64,000 bases of DNA from Dendrocalamus latiflorus (GCA_017311315.1 CM029640.1:12058640-12122639); one strand, 5' to 3'. Positions 23,086 through 33,850 are shown, counted from the stretch's first letter. Program-made: numbers and translations. The notes: a model not told the origin generated them from the sequence alone.

Positions 23086-23887
23086 TGTTGTAAGGTCTTA
23101 CGACCTCCCAGGACCTTTTACGACCGATTAGAGTCGTTTACGACCGGTGAGAATCAAATACGATCGGTTCAGAGTACTTACGACCAATTCTGAACGCTTC
23201 AATCTCCTCCGATCCTCTTTTCAACGTGGTCGTAAATTTACTGTAGCAATTTACGACCGCTCCGATATATCGCTGCCGCTGCCTTCCTTCAGCCGCTCGA
23301 GATACCGTGATCGAAGCCTTCTACGATCACGCAGTGATGCTGGCGATCACTGTTCACCGTAGTCGAATACCCTTTTCGACTACGTTCACTTCCTTCAACG
23401 TGATCGGAGTCGCTTCCGATCACGTACTAACCTTGTCGGCGTAGTCGATGCTCCTTACGACCACCTTCACCGTGGTCGTAACCTTCTCAATGTAGTCGGA
23501 ACAACACTGTTCCTTGCCGTGATCGTAGCACCCGTCGATCACGCCTGCTGGAAACTTTCCCCGTGGTCGTGACTCCTCCCGATCACGCTTGCGGTGATCG
23601 TGAGTCCTTCCGACCACGTATTGCACAAACACACGACAAAACAATGCTTTGTGTGTTTCCCTCTTTTTGGTATTTTCTCAATGGCTTGGTACATCGAATA
23701 CATGGCTCTAGGCCTCTTTTTATACCCGGCTGTCCTACTTCAACACGGGTTCTCAACACCTACTCCGACTCCGAGTCTTATACGACTTCGACTCGGTTTC
23801 CAATTACGACTTTGAATTGCGGCTGCAATTCGACTCCGATTACACCCAAATTTTGCACATGACTCTAAAACAAGATTATTTACAACA
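23086..23887 (-). repeat. Copia-2 3' LTR
   Basis: 802 bp, identical to the 5' LTR. It contains about six copies of TTACGACC on the plus strand and an array of short perfect palindromic stems at about 23305-23620. Confidence 0.95.
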
Positions 23888-25501
23888 TTCTCTCCCTAAT
23901 CTTGTTTTTCCGACTTCGATCATGCCAATTTTCTTCCTCATCTCTGAAAACTTTATCCGTCCCAGCGACTTTGTCAATATGTCTGCTTTCTGTTCTTCGG
24001 TTCTGATGTAGTCGATTTCAATCTTCCCTTCTTCGACACAATCTCTGATATAATGATATCTTGTGTCTATGTGTTTGCTTCTATCATGTAGAACCGGATT
24101 CTTGCTCAGCGATATTGCAGATTTGTTATCAACCCTAAGCGTCACCTTCTGAATTTCTTCATCTGACAATTCACTCAACAGTCGAGCGAGCCAGACTCCC
24201 TGGCAAGATGCTGCGCTCGCTGCGATGTACTCGGCTTCACATGAAGATAATGCAACCACCTTCTGCTTCTGAGATTGCCAGCTGATCGGACTCTCCCCAA
24301 GTACAAACATTATGCCTGTCGTGCTCTTTCGATCGTCGACATCTCCCGCCATGTCGCTATCACTGTAGCCCGTCAGCTGCAACGACTTTCCACCTCCTCT
24401 CTTGTACTGAATCCCGAGATTCAAAGTACCTTTGATGTATCTCAGGATGTGCTTCACGGCATTCATATGCTCCTGAGTCGGTTTCTCCATGAAACGACTT
24501 ACGTATCCGACCGCAAACGAGATGTCTGGTCGGGTGTGCACCAGATACCGTAGACTTCCGACAATGCTCCTATAAGTCGTGGCATCAACTGGTGATCCTG
24601 GGCCTGTCTTTCTCAACTTCAGATGATTCTCCATTGGGGTTTGACATGGATTGCACTCTTCCATACCCGACTTCTCCAGAATCTTTCGAGCATATCCCGA
24701 CTGACAAAGTGTTATGCCGTTGTCGGTTTGATTTACTTCAATGCCAAGGTAGTAGCACAGAAGTCCCAAATCGGTCATTTTAAACAGCCTCTTCATCTCG
24801 TCTTTAAACCTCATAATCTCCTTTGAACTCGATCCAGTAATGATCAAGTCGTCCACGTAAACGCCCACGATCAGTCTGTTCTTCGCATCTCCCCTCGTGT
24901 ACACAGCATGTTCAGAGTTGCTTCTTCTGAACCCGAGTGCCGTTAGACTTTTGTCAAGCTTCAAATTCCATGCTCGTGGTGCTTGCTTAAGTCCGTAGAG
25001 AGCTTTGTTCAGCTTCAAGACTTTCTCAGCTTGCTCCTTGGATTGAAAACCCGGCGGTTGAGAGACATAAACCTCCTCCTTAATGTCTCCGTTCAAGAAC
25101 GCCGTTTTCACATCCATGTGGTGAATCTCCCATCCACCGTTTGCTGCCAACGCAAGAAGTAGTCGTATAGTCTCCATACGAGCTACTGGGGCAAAGACTT
25201 CTTCGTAGTCGATGCCTTGTTTTTGAACATACCCTTTCGCCACAAGTCGTGCTTTGTGTTTTACGACTTCTCCCTTGGAATCCTTCTTTACCTTGAAGAT
25301 CCACTTTAAACCGATTGCTCGATGACCCTTTGGCAAATCGGTGAGTTCCCATGTGTCATTCTCTTCAATCGACTTCAGCTCTTCCTGCATAGCTGCTCTC
25401 CAGTATGCATCTCCCTTTGCTTCTTCATAGCTTCCAGGTTCTTCTGCAGTCGTGTAAAGCAGTAGCTCTTCAGACTGCACTGGTTCAGTTTGTGCATAAA
25501 T
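23876..25501 (-). pseudogene. Copia-2 reverse transcriptase-RNase H half of the polyprotein, no start of its own
   Basis: The frame is open from the codon after the TAG at 25502-25504 to a stop at 23876-23878, which lies four codons inside the 3' LTR. RT shows GLKWIFKVKKDSKG, MDVKTAFLNGDI, ALYGLKQAPRAW and the active site YVDDLIITG (around residue 210). RNase H shows GYSDSDMAGDVDDRKST, ALSSCEAEYIAAS and VDNKSA. All expected catalytic motifs are present. It lacks an ATG near its beginning; it was the C-terminal part of one polyprotein and would need the TAG read through. Confidence 0.92.
23888..23900 (-). other. Copia-2 polypurine tract
   Basis: ATTAGGGAGAGAA on the minus strand, abutting the 3' LTR. 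Confidence 0.8.
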
Positions 25502-28081
25502 CTAACTTATGCTTCTCATCTTCGGTATTCTATCGCTCGAATCTTCTTCATCAGACTCTTCTTCATTTTGTGAGACTTCCTGATCATCAGCACCTGTCGA
25601 ATTTTGGCTTTGAGATGTGGTCGTAGCTTCTTCCGTATTGTCAGCATCGACTTCTTCGACTTCGAAGGTTACCCACTTCGAAATGTCTTTCTCAATGTCC
25701 TCGTGTTCTTCCCACTCCCAATGTTTGTTTTCTTCAAAGACCACGTCTCTGTTCACATGAATCTTCCTTTCGACCGGATCATAGCACCTGTACGCCTTGG
25801 TGCCTGGTTCCGAGCCAAGATAGATCATCCGTCGGCTCCGGTCGTCTAGCTTCTTGAGATAAGTGGATGGCTTCACATGGGCTAAGCATCCGAAAACCCT
25901 TAGGTGCTCGACATTGGGTTTTCTTCCCGACCACTGTTCATATGGAGTGACTCCATCCAGTGATCGCGTGGTCGCACGATTTAGCAGATAGACAGCATGT
26001 CGTACTGCTTCTGCCCAAAATCTCCCGGGCAGGAATCGGCTCTTCAACAGACTTCGTGCCGTTTCGACCACGGTCCGGTTTCTTCTTTCTACGACTCCGT
26101 TTTGTTGAGGTGAATACGGAGCCGTGAAGAGTCTTGCAATACCCTTCTCTTCACAAATCGAGTCGAATTCTTTCGCGAGGAATTCTCCTCCTCGATCTGA
26201 CCTGACCGACTTCACCTTTTTGTCGACTTCATTTTCGACAAGAGTTATGAACTTCTGAAAGTTCGTCTTTGCCTCATCTTTGCTTTTCTGCATGTACACC
26301 CACATGGCTCTTGAATAGTCATCCACGATCAACATGAAGTATTGATTCCCGGCATCTGTACGAGGTGTGATTGGTCCGCACAGATCTACGTGAACCAATT
26401 CGAGTGGTTGCGAAGCTCTAAAACTCGTCTGCTGTGGAAAAACGCTACGAGTTTGTTTTGCCACCAGACAGCCTTCGCAGACTTGCTCCGGGTGGTCGAT
26501 TGTCGGTAATCCGACCACCATCTTTTTTTCCGCCATCGTGTTGAGACTCTGGAAATTCAGATGTCCGAATCTTGCGTGCCATAGCCAGGCCGCATTATCG
26601 GTTGTAGTCTTCATACACTTCGGCTTGCATGCTTCAATGTGAATTTTGTACAGACGGTTTACCGTTCTCTGTACTTTCATCAGCAGTCGCTCAGTGTGGT
26701 CATACATCTTCAGATAGGTGTCTTTGAGTTCAATCCGACAACCTTCTTCAGTCAATTGTCCAAGGCTTATAATGTTGCTTCGTAGACTTGGAATGTAGTA
26801 TACATTCGACAATCTCCTCTGGCTTCCATCCTTGCACTGCATCAGGATCGTGCCTCTCCCTTTTATCTGAATGGTCGAGCCGTCTCCGAACTGTACTCTT
26901 CCAAGCACATTCTTATTTAATTCGTAAAACATCGAGTATGTACCCGTCATGTGGTTGCTGGCTCCGTTGTCGAGATACCAGTCTGCCGTCCGCTCTTGAG
27001 TCTGCTCTCCTTTCTCCAACAGACTCGGAAACACTTTCTCCTCGTTTAATAAAACCATTGTCGGTTCGTCTGCAGTGCAGAGCGACAACAGCAATGTCGG
27101 CTCTTTGTGCTCATCTGTTTGAGCCAGGTTTGCTTCCTCTACTTTCTTCTTACTCCGGCAATTCGCAGCATAGTGACCATACTTCTTGCAGTTATGGCAC
27201 TGGATGTGGCTCCGACATTCGGCTGCGTAGTGCCCAAATTTCTCGCACGTGTAGCACTGGACATCAGACTTGTCGGTCTGACGGTCGCCGCCTCCACGAC
27301 CACCTCCTCGACCACTTCGTCCACGACCTCTGTGATCGAAACCTCGACCTCGTCCATGAGATGCACCGCGGCCGGTCGATGTGCCGCGACCACGACCACG
27401 ACCGCCCCTTGATGTCGATTCTCCTCGGTTCTTCGTGTCTTCCTTTACAAACAATGCTTGTTGGTTGTAAGGCCCTTGTCCTTCATTGTCGGCTTGATAA
27501 CTCTTCAGAAGCTGCTCGTGTGCTTTGAGCGCTCCAGTCACCTCCTCAACCTTCATCTTCGAGAGGTCTTGCGAGTACGTGAGTGTAGTTACGACCGAGA
27601 GAAACTTCTCTGGTAGTACTCGTAGATACTTCTTCACCGCCACCTCGTCTTTCAAGTCGTCGCCGAGAGATTTGATCTCGTTTACGACTTCGTTAAACTT
27701 CCCAGAGAACTCCTCCACAGTCTGGTTCTTTCCCATCTTCAATGATTCAAACTCACTCCTCAATGTTTGAAGTCGAACTTCCTTCACTCGATCTACTCCT
27801 TGGTGCATTATCTGCAGAGTAGTCCAGACGTCTTTCGCCGTCTCCTTGCCGACTAGCTGCCGCATCATCGAGTCGGGTACAGCTTGATAGATCGCTGCCA
27901 TCGCCATCTTGTCGAGTCGTTCATCAACGACTTTGTCTTTCTCCTTTGGTTCAACTGGACCCCAGACTCCCTGTGCGATCATGTTGACCTTCATCTTCAT
28001 CGCCCAGATCGGGTAATTGTCCGAACTGAGGATCGGGTACTGCAGCGACACGCTTTCCTTCATCTTTGAAACCTCCGCCAT
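25502..28081 (-). CDS. Copia-2 gag-protease-integrase, 859 residues
   Basis: The start ATG (28081) is 25 bp inside the 5' LTR, just past the primer site. Order: gag of the UBN2 type (residues 1-200, with YPILSSDNYPIWAMKM); an Arg/Gly-rich basic stretch (about 219-266); two CCHC zinc knuckles (CYTCEKFGHYAAEC 276-289 and CHNCKKYGHYAANC 295-308); protease with LDNGASNHMTG (Asp371; N in place of the usual S/T); integrase HHCC zinc finger (H502, H507, C535, C538) and catalytic D566, D629, E665. It ends at TAG (25502-25504), between integrase and RT, where family members normally read on. The protein would still make gag and particles. Whether the TAG is a loss-of-function mutation or a means of making excess gag is unknown. 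Confidence 0.93.
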   Translation of the reverse strand: MAEVSKMKESVSLQYPILSSDNYPIWAMKMKVNMIAQGVWGPVEPKEKDKVVDERLDKMAMAAIYQAVPDSMMRQLVGKETAKDVWTTLQIMHQGVDRVKEVRLQTLRSEFESLKMGKNQTVEEFSGKFNEVVNEIKSLGDDLKDEVAVKKYLRVLPEKFLSVVTTLTYSQDLSKMKVEEVTGALKAHEQLLKSYQADNEGQGPYNQQALFVKEDTKNRGESTSRGGRGRGRGTSTGRGASHGRGRGFDHRGRGRSGRGGGRGGGDRQTDKSDVQCYTCEKFGHYAAECRSHIQCHNCKKYGHYAANCRSKKKVEEANLAQTDEHKEPTLLLSLCTADEPTMVLLNEEKVFPSLLEKGEQTQERTADWYLDNGASNHMTGTYSMFYELNKNVLGRVQFGDGSTIQIKGRGTILMQCKDGSQRRLSNVYYIPSLRSNIISLGQLTEEGCRIELKDTYLKMYDHTERLLMKVQRTVNRLYKIHIEACKPKCMKTTTDNAAWLWHARFGHLNFQSLNTMAEKKMVVGLPTIDHPEQVCEGCLVAKQTRSVFPQQTSFRASQPLELVHVDLCGPITPRTDAGNQYFMLIVDDYSRAMWVYMQKSKDEAKTNFQKFITLVENEVDKKVKSVRSDRGGEFLAKEFDSICEEKGIARLFTAPYSPQQNGVVERRNRTVVETARSLLKSRFLPGRFWAEAVRHAVYLLNRATTRSLDGVTPYEQWSGRKPNVEHLRVFGCLAHVKPSTYLKKLDDRSRRMIYLGSEPGTKAYRCYDPVERKIHVNRDVVFEENKHWEWEEHEDIEKDISKWVTFEVEEVDADNTEEATTTSQSQNSTGADDQEVSQNEEESDEEDSSDRIPKMRSIS

Positions 28082-28091
28082 GGTTCACCAA

Positions 28092-28103
28092 GCTCTGATA
28101 CCA
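28092..28103 (-). other. Copia-2 primer-binding site (initiator tRNA-Met)
   Basis: TGGTATCAGAGC on the minus strand, 2 bases from the 5' LTR. Confidence 0.88.
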
Positions 28104-28105
28104 AC

Positions 28106-28907
28106 TGTTGTAAGGTCTTACGACCTCCCAGGACCTTTTACGACCGATTAGAGTCGTTTACGACCGGTGAGAATCAAATACGATCGGTTCAGAGTACTTA
28201 CGACCAATTCTGAACGCTTCAATCTCCTCCGATCCTCTTTTCAACGTGGTCGTAAATTTACTGTAGCAATTTACGACCGCTCCGATATATCGCTGCCGCT
28301 GCCTTCCTTCAGCCGCTCGAGATACCGTGATCGAAGCCTTCTACGATCACGCAGTGATGCTGGCGATCACTGTTCACCGTAGTCGAATACCCTTTTCGAC
28401 TACGTTCACTTCCTTCAACGTGATCGGAGTCGCTTCCGATCACGTACTAACCTTGTCGGCGTAGTCGATGCTCCTTACGACCACCTTCACCGTGGTCGTA
28501 ACCTTCTCAATGTAGTCGGAACAACACTGTTCCTTGCCGTGATCGTAGCACCCGTCGATCACGCCTGCTGGAAACTTTCCCCGTGGTCGTGACTCCTCCC
28601 GATCACGCTTGCGGTGATCGTGAGTCCTTCCGACCACGTATTGCACAAACACACGACAAAACAATGCTTTGTGTGTTTCCCTCTTTTTGGTATTTTCTCA
28701 ATGGCTTGGTACATCGAATACATGGCTCTAGGCCTCTTTTTATACCCGGCTGTCCTACTTCAACACGGGTTCTCAACACCTACTCCGACTCCGAGTCTTA
28801 TACGACTTCGACTCGGTTTCCAATTACGACTTTGAATTGCGGCTGCAATTCGACTCCGATTACACCCAAATTTTGCACATGACTCTAAAACAAGATTATT
28901 TACAACA
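28106..28907 (-). repeat. Copia-2 5' LTR
   Basis: 802 bp, identical to the 3' LTR, so it drives transcription of the element and holds the same palindrome array (about 28325-28640). Confidence 0.95.
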
Positions 28908-29530
28908 TGGGCCACGCAGGGGGGCCGCGTCAAGACCGACTGGAGCAAGGCGCCCTTCGTCGCCAACTACCGCGGCATCGACCTCGAGGTCTGCGAGTGC
29001 TACGGCGGCGACTGCGTCTACGGCTGCGCGGCCGCGTTCGACTGGGACCAGTACTGCCGGCTCAGCGACGACCAGGTTGGGAAGATGCAATGGGTGCAGG
29101 ACAACTACAGGATCTACGACTACTGCGTCGACTACGAGCGCTACAACGGCCAGATGCCGCCCGAGTGCAGCCTGCCACAGTACTAATCAAGGAGATTTAT
29201 ATATGTGCTTCATGCATTGAAATCATCTCAATTTTGCATCTTTATACAGACTGCTTTGGATATAATTTTTTGCATTTTATTTCGAGGTTTGTTCTTTGAT
29301 CCGCGGAAGTTATCTAAAAAATTGAATCGGATAAGAGCTTTTGAGATCTTTTTTACTGTATTCTTTAATTTATTTTGCTATGGTGCTTTGTATAGTATTT
29401 TTTTTAATATGTATATGTCATTGTATACTGCAAGAGTTTGCAATACAGTTAAATCAAGTTTTGTCAATTTCTCCTTGCGCGTGTGCAATTTATCAATTTA
29501 ACCGCCTGTCAACTTCATGCGTGGCCTGGG

Positions 29531-30099
29531 TAGACGTGAAAACGGATGGGGTAGTTTTCGATCGATTCGGGCAATTTTTGATTACGGATCATGTCAATTT
29601 GGATATTTATCCATAGTATTAGATCCGAAACGAATACAGTTTTCTGTCGAATACTAATAGGGATTTGGTAGCTCACTATTCATCGAATATGATATGGATC
29701 TAGATTATCCAGATATTTAGGGGGTTGGATATCCGCAGTATATATCCTCTGTTTCAGCCAATCCCATTTACATGATATTTTAGTAGTCCATTATACATTA
29801 ACACATACATCAATACATAGAGTTAAGGGAGGAATATTAGCTTATATGAAGAAATCATGAATGTTCTTCGTGAATGTTTAGATCAAATAAATTATTTATG
29901 TTTTTCTTTTCATTTTGTGTGTATAGTTTAAATGTTTTTTTATGTTTTGAGAAATATTTATAATTTGTATTTTCTCTAGATTTGTATTCGATAATATCTA
30001 TATCCATATTTATACCTGAGATATCCGTATCTGAAGTAAAATATAAAAATAAATATGATTAAACTATCATTCAACTATATTTCATCCGTTTTCACCCCC
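29531..30099. mobile_element. hAT-like decayed element
   Basis: Ends TAGACGTGAAAACGGATG and CATCCGTTTTCACCCCCT are partly inverse. The interior is rich in CGAATA/GGATAT words, like the 15.6-kb hAT MITE. No TSD could be identified. Confidence 0.55.
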
Positions 30100-30813
30100 T
30101 TGCGATAGTGCCTCTGCTTCCCGTGCATCTCTTAATGCCGCAACGGGCGCCTCCTCGCGGTGCCCGAATTTTTTTTATTTTAGCCCTTTTTTTGAAAAAT
30201 ATTCACATTTAGACCCCTGGTAGTTTTAATTCCGTTTTTGGACCCAGGGGGTCGGAGCCGTGACCCACGGCGCCGAGGTAACACATCTCGGCGCCGTGGT
30301 CCACGGCGCTGAGGTGCCAGGCCCGCACCAGCGTGGTTGCCTGCGTGGCGCCGACGTGGCAGCACCTCGGCGCCGTGGGTGGTGGCTCCGAGCTCGGAGC
30401 TGTGGATCGTGAACGGCAGTGCATGGAAGGCGAATACGAGATTTTACGTACTCAAATTGCTGACCTTATACATTTTAGCAATGAAAAGAGTCTCACACGC
30501 CGCTTTGATCAGATGCTATACAAAAAAACTATATTTCATATCCATTTTGCTCTAGTATGTGTAATTACCAATTAGACAAGCATCATCTGTAGTAGCCTTG
30601 AATTATATGCTTTCTGCGACCTCTATTGTTTAAACTAGCAAGTAGTATGTGTAATTACCAATTCAGGTTGGAGATGCTTTGTGCTTTTAGAATTAAGACA
30701 TAATGTAGAAAGCATGATTGGCCTTGATATTCAAGTAATGTGATACTAATCGATAATACATTCTCTATATTTGACCTAGTAAGAACAAACAAGCATTGCT
30801 ACCCTGTTATGTT

Positions 30814-31119
30814 CTAGCTAAGACTCATTACCTGCGGCATAACCAATTTGACATATTTGTCCCACTGATCCTCACAACCAATTAAGATCAACCGCCTTAG
30901 AATTGTGTCTTTCGAACCGAAGTGAAGTAACCCCTCAACTGTGATGCTCTCCTCGTTTGCATGACAATGTAGCTCCTCCCGGGCCCTAGCAACCAACTCA
31001 CTAAACGACGGCCGATCACTGAATATCAGAGGCACCCTTTGCATTTCAACAAATCGAACATTTCCATAATCATCACTTGTCACACTACCTCCATGATATA
31101 GGGTGACTAGGTTGTCCAT
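30814..31119 (-). pseudogene. MULE transposase N-terminal (PB1-like) fragment
   Basis: 101 codons beginning M-D-N-L-V-T-L-Y-H-G-G-S-V, with Y-G-N-V-R-F-V-E-M-Q, L-I-F-S-D-R-P-S-F-S-E-L and E-G-L-L-H-F-G in the order typical of the PB1-like N-terminal domain of plant MuDR-family proteins. A normal transposase would continue to a MULE DDE domain and a SWIM zinc finger; neither is in the element. The stop at 30814 is probably in former intron sequence. It lies within the MULE ends, consistent with a deletion derivative. Confidence 0.65.
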
Positions 31120-31183
31120 CTAGTTCATACAGAAAATCAAACTTAATATCTTTAATCGAAATTGGATACTACATAGTAACTAA

Positions 31184-31490
31184 GAGCAAGTACAACAATG
31201 GTCTTATAACCAAGCTAGTCAGCATTTTTGCTGATGTGGAGGAGAGAAGAGAGGAGAGAGAGGAAAGCTTGGCTCTCATGCAAGCAACAAGCTGCACACG
31301 GGAGCCTATACAGTGGTGGGTCCAGATAATAAATGTATGTGAGGAGGAGTAGGAAAGAGAATGTGAGACATGGTACCACATAATAATAAAAAAAATCTTT
31401 TGTAGACAAATAGAAGACAGATTATTGTATAACTTAGCTCTTATAACTTGACTTATAGCCAAACACTTGGCTCTATTATTGGACTTGCTC
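31184..31490. mobile_element. Tourist-like (PIF/Harbinger) MITE
   Basis: Ends GAGCAAGTACAACAATGG and TTATTGGACTTGCTC are inverse copies, with TAA on both sides (31181-31183, 31491-31493), the 3-bp TSD of PIF/Harbinger. 307 bp, non-coding, nested in the MULE. Confidence 0.85.
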
Positions 31491-32463
31491 TAATAAGTAC
31501 CTAGTCACTAACTAAATGCTACCTAACTTCAAGCCAACAAGTTAATGTCAACATTGTAAAAAGCAAATTACCAACAAGTTAACGTCAACATGGTAAAAAT
31601 TCAATTAGTATGATGGTTTAGTATCTGACTTTGCATCCAGAGCAAGTAGCAATTATATTGTTTCCTTCAAAATTCCTGCATTCCAAACATACCCTAAGTT
31701 CCTCACTACTCATTCTAGGAAAATGCATGCTCACAAAAAACTTACAAAATAGGAAAATGAATAATTTAATATAATTATAGGTTTGCCAGGTTTTCTATTG
31801 CGGTATCGCCTTAGGATATTAGTACCATACTCACAGTCTCCCACCCCCGTTGACATTTGACTTCAACACTACACTAAGACTTGAACACAGTGATTTCTCT
31901 ATCACACTGGCCCATCCTACAGGCCACAACATCGTTTCCTCTGTCCCATTTCAACGACCAAACACACTATCTAACCATGAACACATAGCACGCACAAGCA
32001 AGGGCATCAAGCAAAACCTAATACAAGCAAGGGGAGGCGGCGGCACCAGGGGACGGCACTAGTATATTTTGTCTGTCAACAGGCAGCATCAGCAGTCAAC
32101 AATCGCTTGTGCATACTCACTCTTTATTTTACTCATCTTCCTTCCAATTTTTATACAGGGCCAACATCAACCTTGCAAAACCATCAATTAATTGGTACAC
32201 CACACAACAGTGCATGCATGGGGAACAATCCATTTCCTTATGAATAGCACACGATATCGAAATATTTGTAGTCCATACAAAGCCCAGGCAGACGTGTGTG
32301 CATAAGCGCTATACCAGCAATAAAAAAATGCTTAACGTAACACACACAAGATCTATACCATCAATGCAAATTGCATGTACAAAGTTAGGTATCCAAAAAC
32401 AATATCCCATAAATTTTACCTGTTCTACCAAAAATTACTTCTGCTTATACGCGAAATGTACTT

Positions 32464-32812
32464 CCGGCCGGGGACGCAGGCGGGGAGGCGGGCGGCCGGG
32501 GACGCGGGCGGGGAGGGGAGGCAGGCGGCCGGGGACGCGCGCGGGGAGGGGAGGCGGCGGCACCAGGGGGTGGCGGCGGGGAGGTGGGCGGCCGGGGACG
32601 CGCGCGGGGAGGGGAGGCGGCGGCACCAGGGGGCCGCGGCGGGGAGGCGGGCGGCCGGGGACGCGCGCGGCACCAGGGGCGGCGGCGGGGAGGCGGGCGG
32701 CCGGGGACGCGCACGGGGAGGGGAGGCGGTGGCACCAGGGGGCGGGCGGCCGGGGACGCGGGCGGGGAGGGGAGGCGGCGGCACCAGGGGGCGGCGGCGG
32801 GGAGGCAGAGAG
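32464..32812 (+). repeat. G-rich minisatellite
   Basis: About six to seven imperfect copies of a unit near 50-65 bp containing GGGCGGCCGGGGACGCG, GGGGAGGGGAGGCGG and GGCACCAGGGGG. The plus strand has dense runs of three or more G, so quadruplex formation is possible. The open frames in several registers are repeat artefacts. Confidence 0.85.
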
Positions 32813-33309
32813 GGAGAAATGAACGCGAATGAACGAAAGAGACAGAGGGAAAGGAGAAGGCCGCGCGCGGCCCGGTCGCAGGCTGCTCGGCGCCAAGATC
32901 CATGGCTCCGAGCTCAGCGCCACGATCCACGGCTCCGAGCTCGGAGCCACGACCCACGGCGCCGAGGTGCTGCCACGTCGGCGCCACGCAGGCAACCACG
33001 CTGGTGCGGGCCTGGCACCTCAGCGCCGTGGACCACGGCGCCGAGATGTGTTACCTCGGCGCCGTGGGTCACAGCTCCGACCCACTGGGTCCAAAAACGG
33101 AATTAAAACTATCAGAGATCTAAATGTGAATATTTTTTTAAAAAGGCTAAAATAGAAAAAATTCGGTCGCGGTGCTCCGGAGCGACGGCCCACGGAACCA
33201 GGCGCGCGCGCGAGGTGGTCTTGTGCAGCTAGCCGGCCCGCTGCACCCGCGCGACGCCACGCCGTCCTCCCGCAGCTCCTCGGCACCTTTCGGCCACTTG
33301 GCTAAGCTA

Positions 33310-33850
33310 CATGGGCTGTGTCATGCAGAGGAGGTGAATTGGTGAGTGATAGTGCATACGTGCGTTGTGATCTTGGTCTATGGACCACAGGCCCCAGAGG
33401 GCAGTGTGAGTGAGATGTTGTGAAAGGGGAATTAGTGTTGTACTCAAGAGGGCGTACTTGTCTGTGAAAAATGAAGCTGTGATTTCTACCTGCTGTTTTT
33501 CTTCCTCCTCTGGTACCCTCTTGTTCTCTATCCCGATCCCCAAATTCGTCCCAAGTCTCGAGGTTGGTGTTCTTCCTTGCGATTTATTGCGCCTCATGAC
33601 CAGCAACCTCGCCGTCAGCGGCGGGACGTAACAGTTGGTATAAGAGTCGGCAACGAGTCCGTGTGATCTCTCGATTTGTGCTGTAATTCCAAGGAAAGGT
33701 CGGTGATTGTCTCGCGCGAACGACGTAAATCTGGACCAGGGTTAGGGCGGATTGGACGCCATAATTCCAGTTTGAAAGTTACCTATAAACTGACACGAGA
33801 AAGCAAAGACGGCAAGGTAGTCGGAGAAGATGGTGGACAAGCTCAAGTTC
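33310..33850 (+). mobile_element. Possible retrotransposon LTR end and primer-site relic
   Basis: GACGTAACA near 33630 is followed by TTGGTATAAGAGTCGG, which resembles an LTR end plus a degraded tRNA-Met primer site (TGGTATCAGAGC). About 200 bp further on, ATGGTGGACAAGCTCAAG (33830) could be the start of a lost gag. No second LTR was found. Confidence 0.35.

Larger units (their letters stand above)
23086..28907 (-). mobile_element. Copia-2: full-length, very young Ty1/copia retrotransposon inside XTH
   Basis: LTRs 23086-23887 and 28106-28907 are both 802 bp, start TGTTGTAA and end TTACAACA, and read identical throughout when compared line by line. The TSD is TGGGC (23081-23085 and 28908-28912), formed from XTH coding sequence. 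Primer site, polypurine tract, gag, zinc knuckles, protease, integrase, RT and RNase H are all present on the minus strand in one frame, interrupted by a single TAG. Identical LTRs imply very recent insertion, so this could be a copy of a currently active family. Confidence 0.96.
22382..29186 (+). pseudogene. XTH: Xyloglucan endotransglucosylase/hydrolase, broken by frameshifts and by Copia-2
   Basis: Glycoside hydrolase family 16 enzyme that cuts and rejoins xyloglucan in the cell wall. The parts are 22382-22648, intron 22649-22768 (GT..AG), 22769-23085, then the Copia-2 element, then 28913-29186 ending PPECSLPQY-stop. The catalytic motif HDEIDFEFLG and the N-glycosylation site N-E-T follow it, as in the family. 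The C-terminal cysteine-rich XET domain lies beyond the retrotransposon. Two other lesions are present. After the signal peptide an extra base puts the segment matching F-Y-E-E-C-D-A-T-W-E-P-Q-N out of frame, and a one-base loss before S-M-I-R-S-K-R-Q-F restores it, so about 35 residues are scrambled while the frame stays open. Introns 1 and 3 of the paralogue are absent. A truncated protein without the C-terminal domain is the most it could make. Confidence 0.9.
30164..33166. mobile_element. Mutator-like element (MULE) with 247-bp terminal inverted repeats
   Basis: Terminal repeats 30164-30411 and 32921-33166 are inverse copies starting CCGAATTTTTT. The perfect 9-bp TSD TCGCGGTGC flanks the element (30155-30163 and 33167-33175), the length typical of Mutator. 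The repeats are GC-rich inside, with several copies of the palindromic GGCGCC within CACGGCGCCGAG words. The interior keeps the N-terminal part of a MULE transposase gene (30814-31119 minus), a nested Tourist element (31184-31490) and a G-rich minisatellite (32464-32812). The catalytic part of the transposase is absent. Confidence 0.92.

Noticed and set aside
23147..23862. Four open frames repeated exactly at 28167-28882
   Set aside because: They lie in the two identical LTRs of Copia-2 and show no retrotransposon domain.
32298..33106. Gly/Arg-rich and Pro-rich proteins in four frames
   Set aside because: Artefacts of the G-rich minisatellite and the MULE inverted end.
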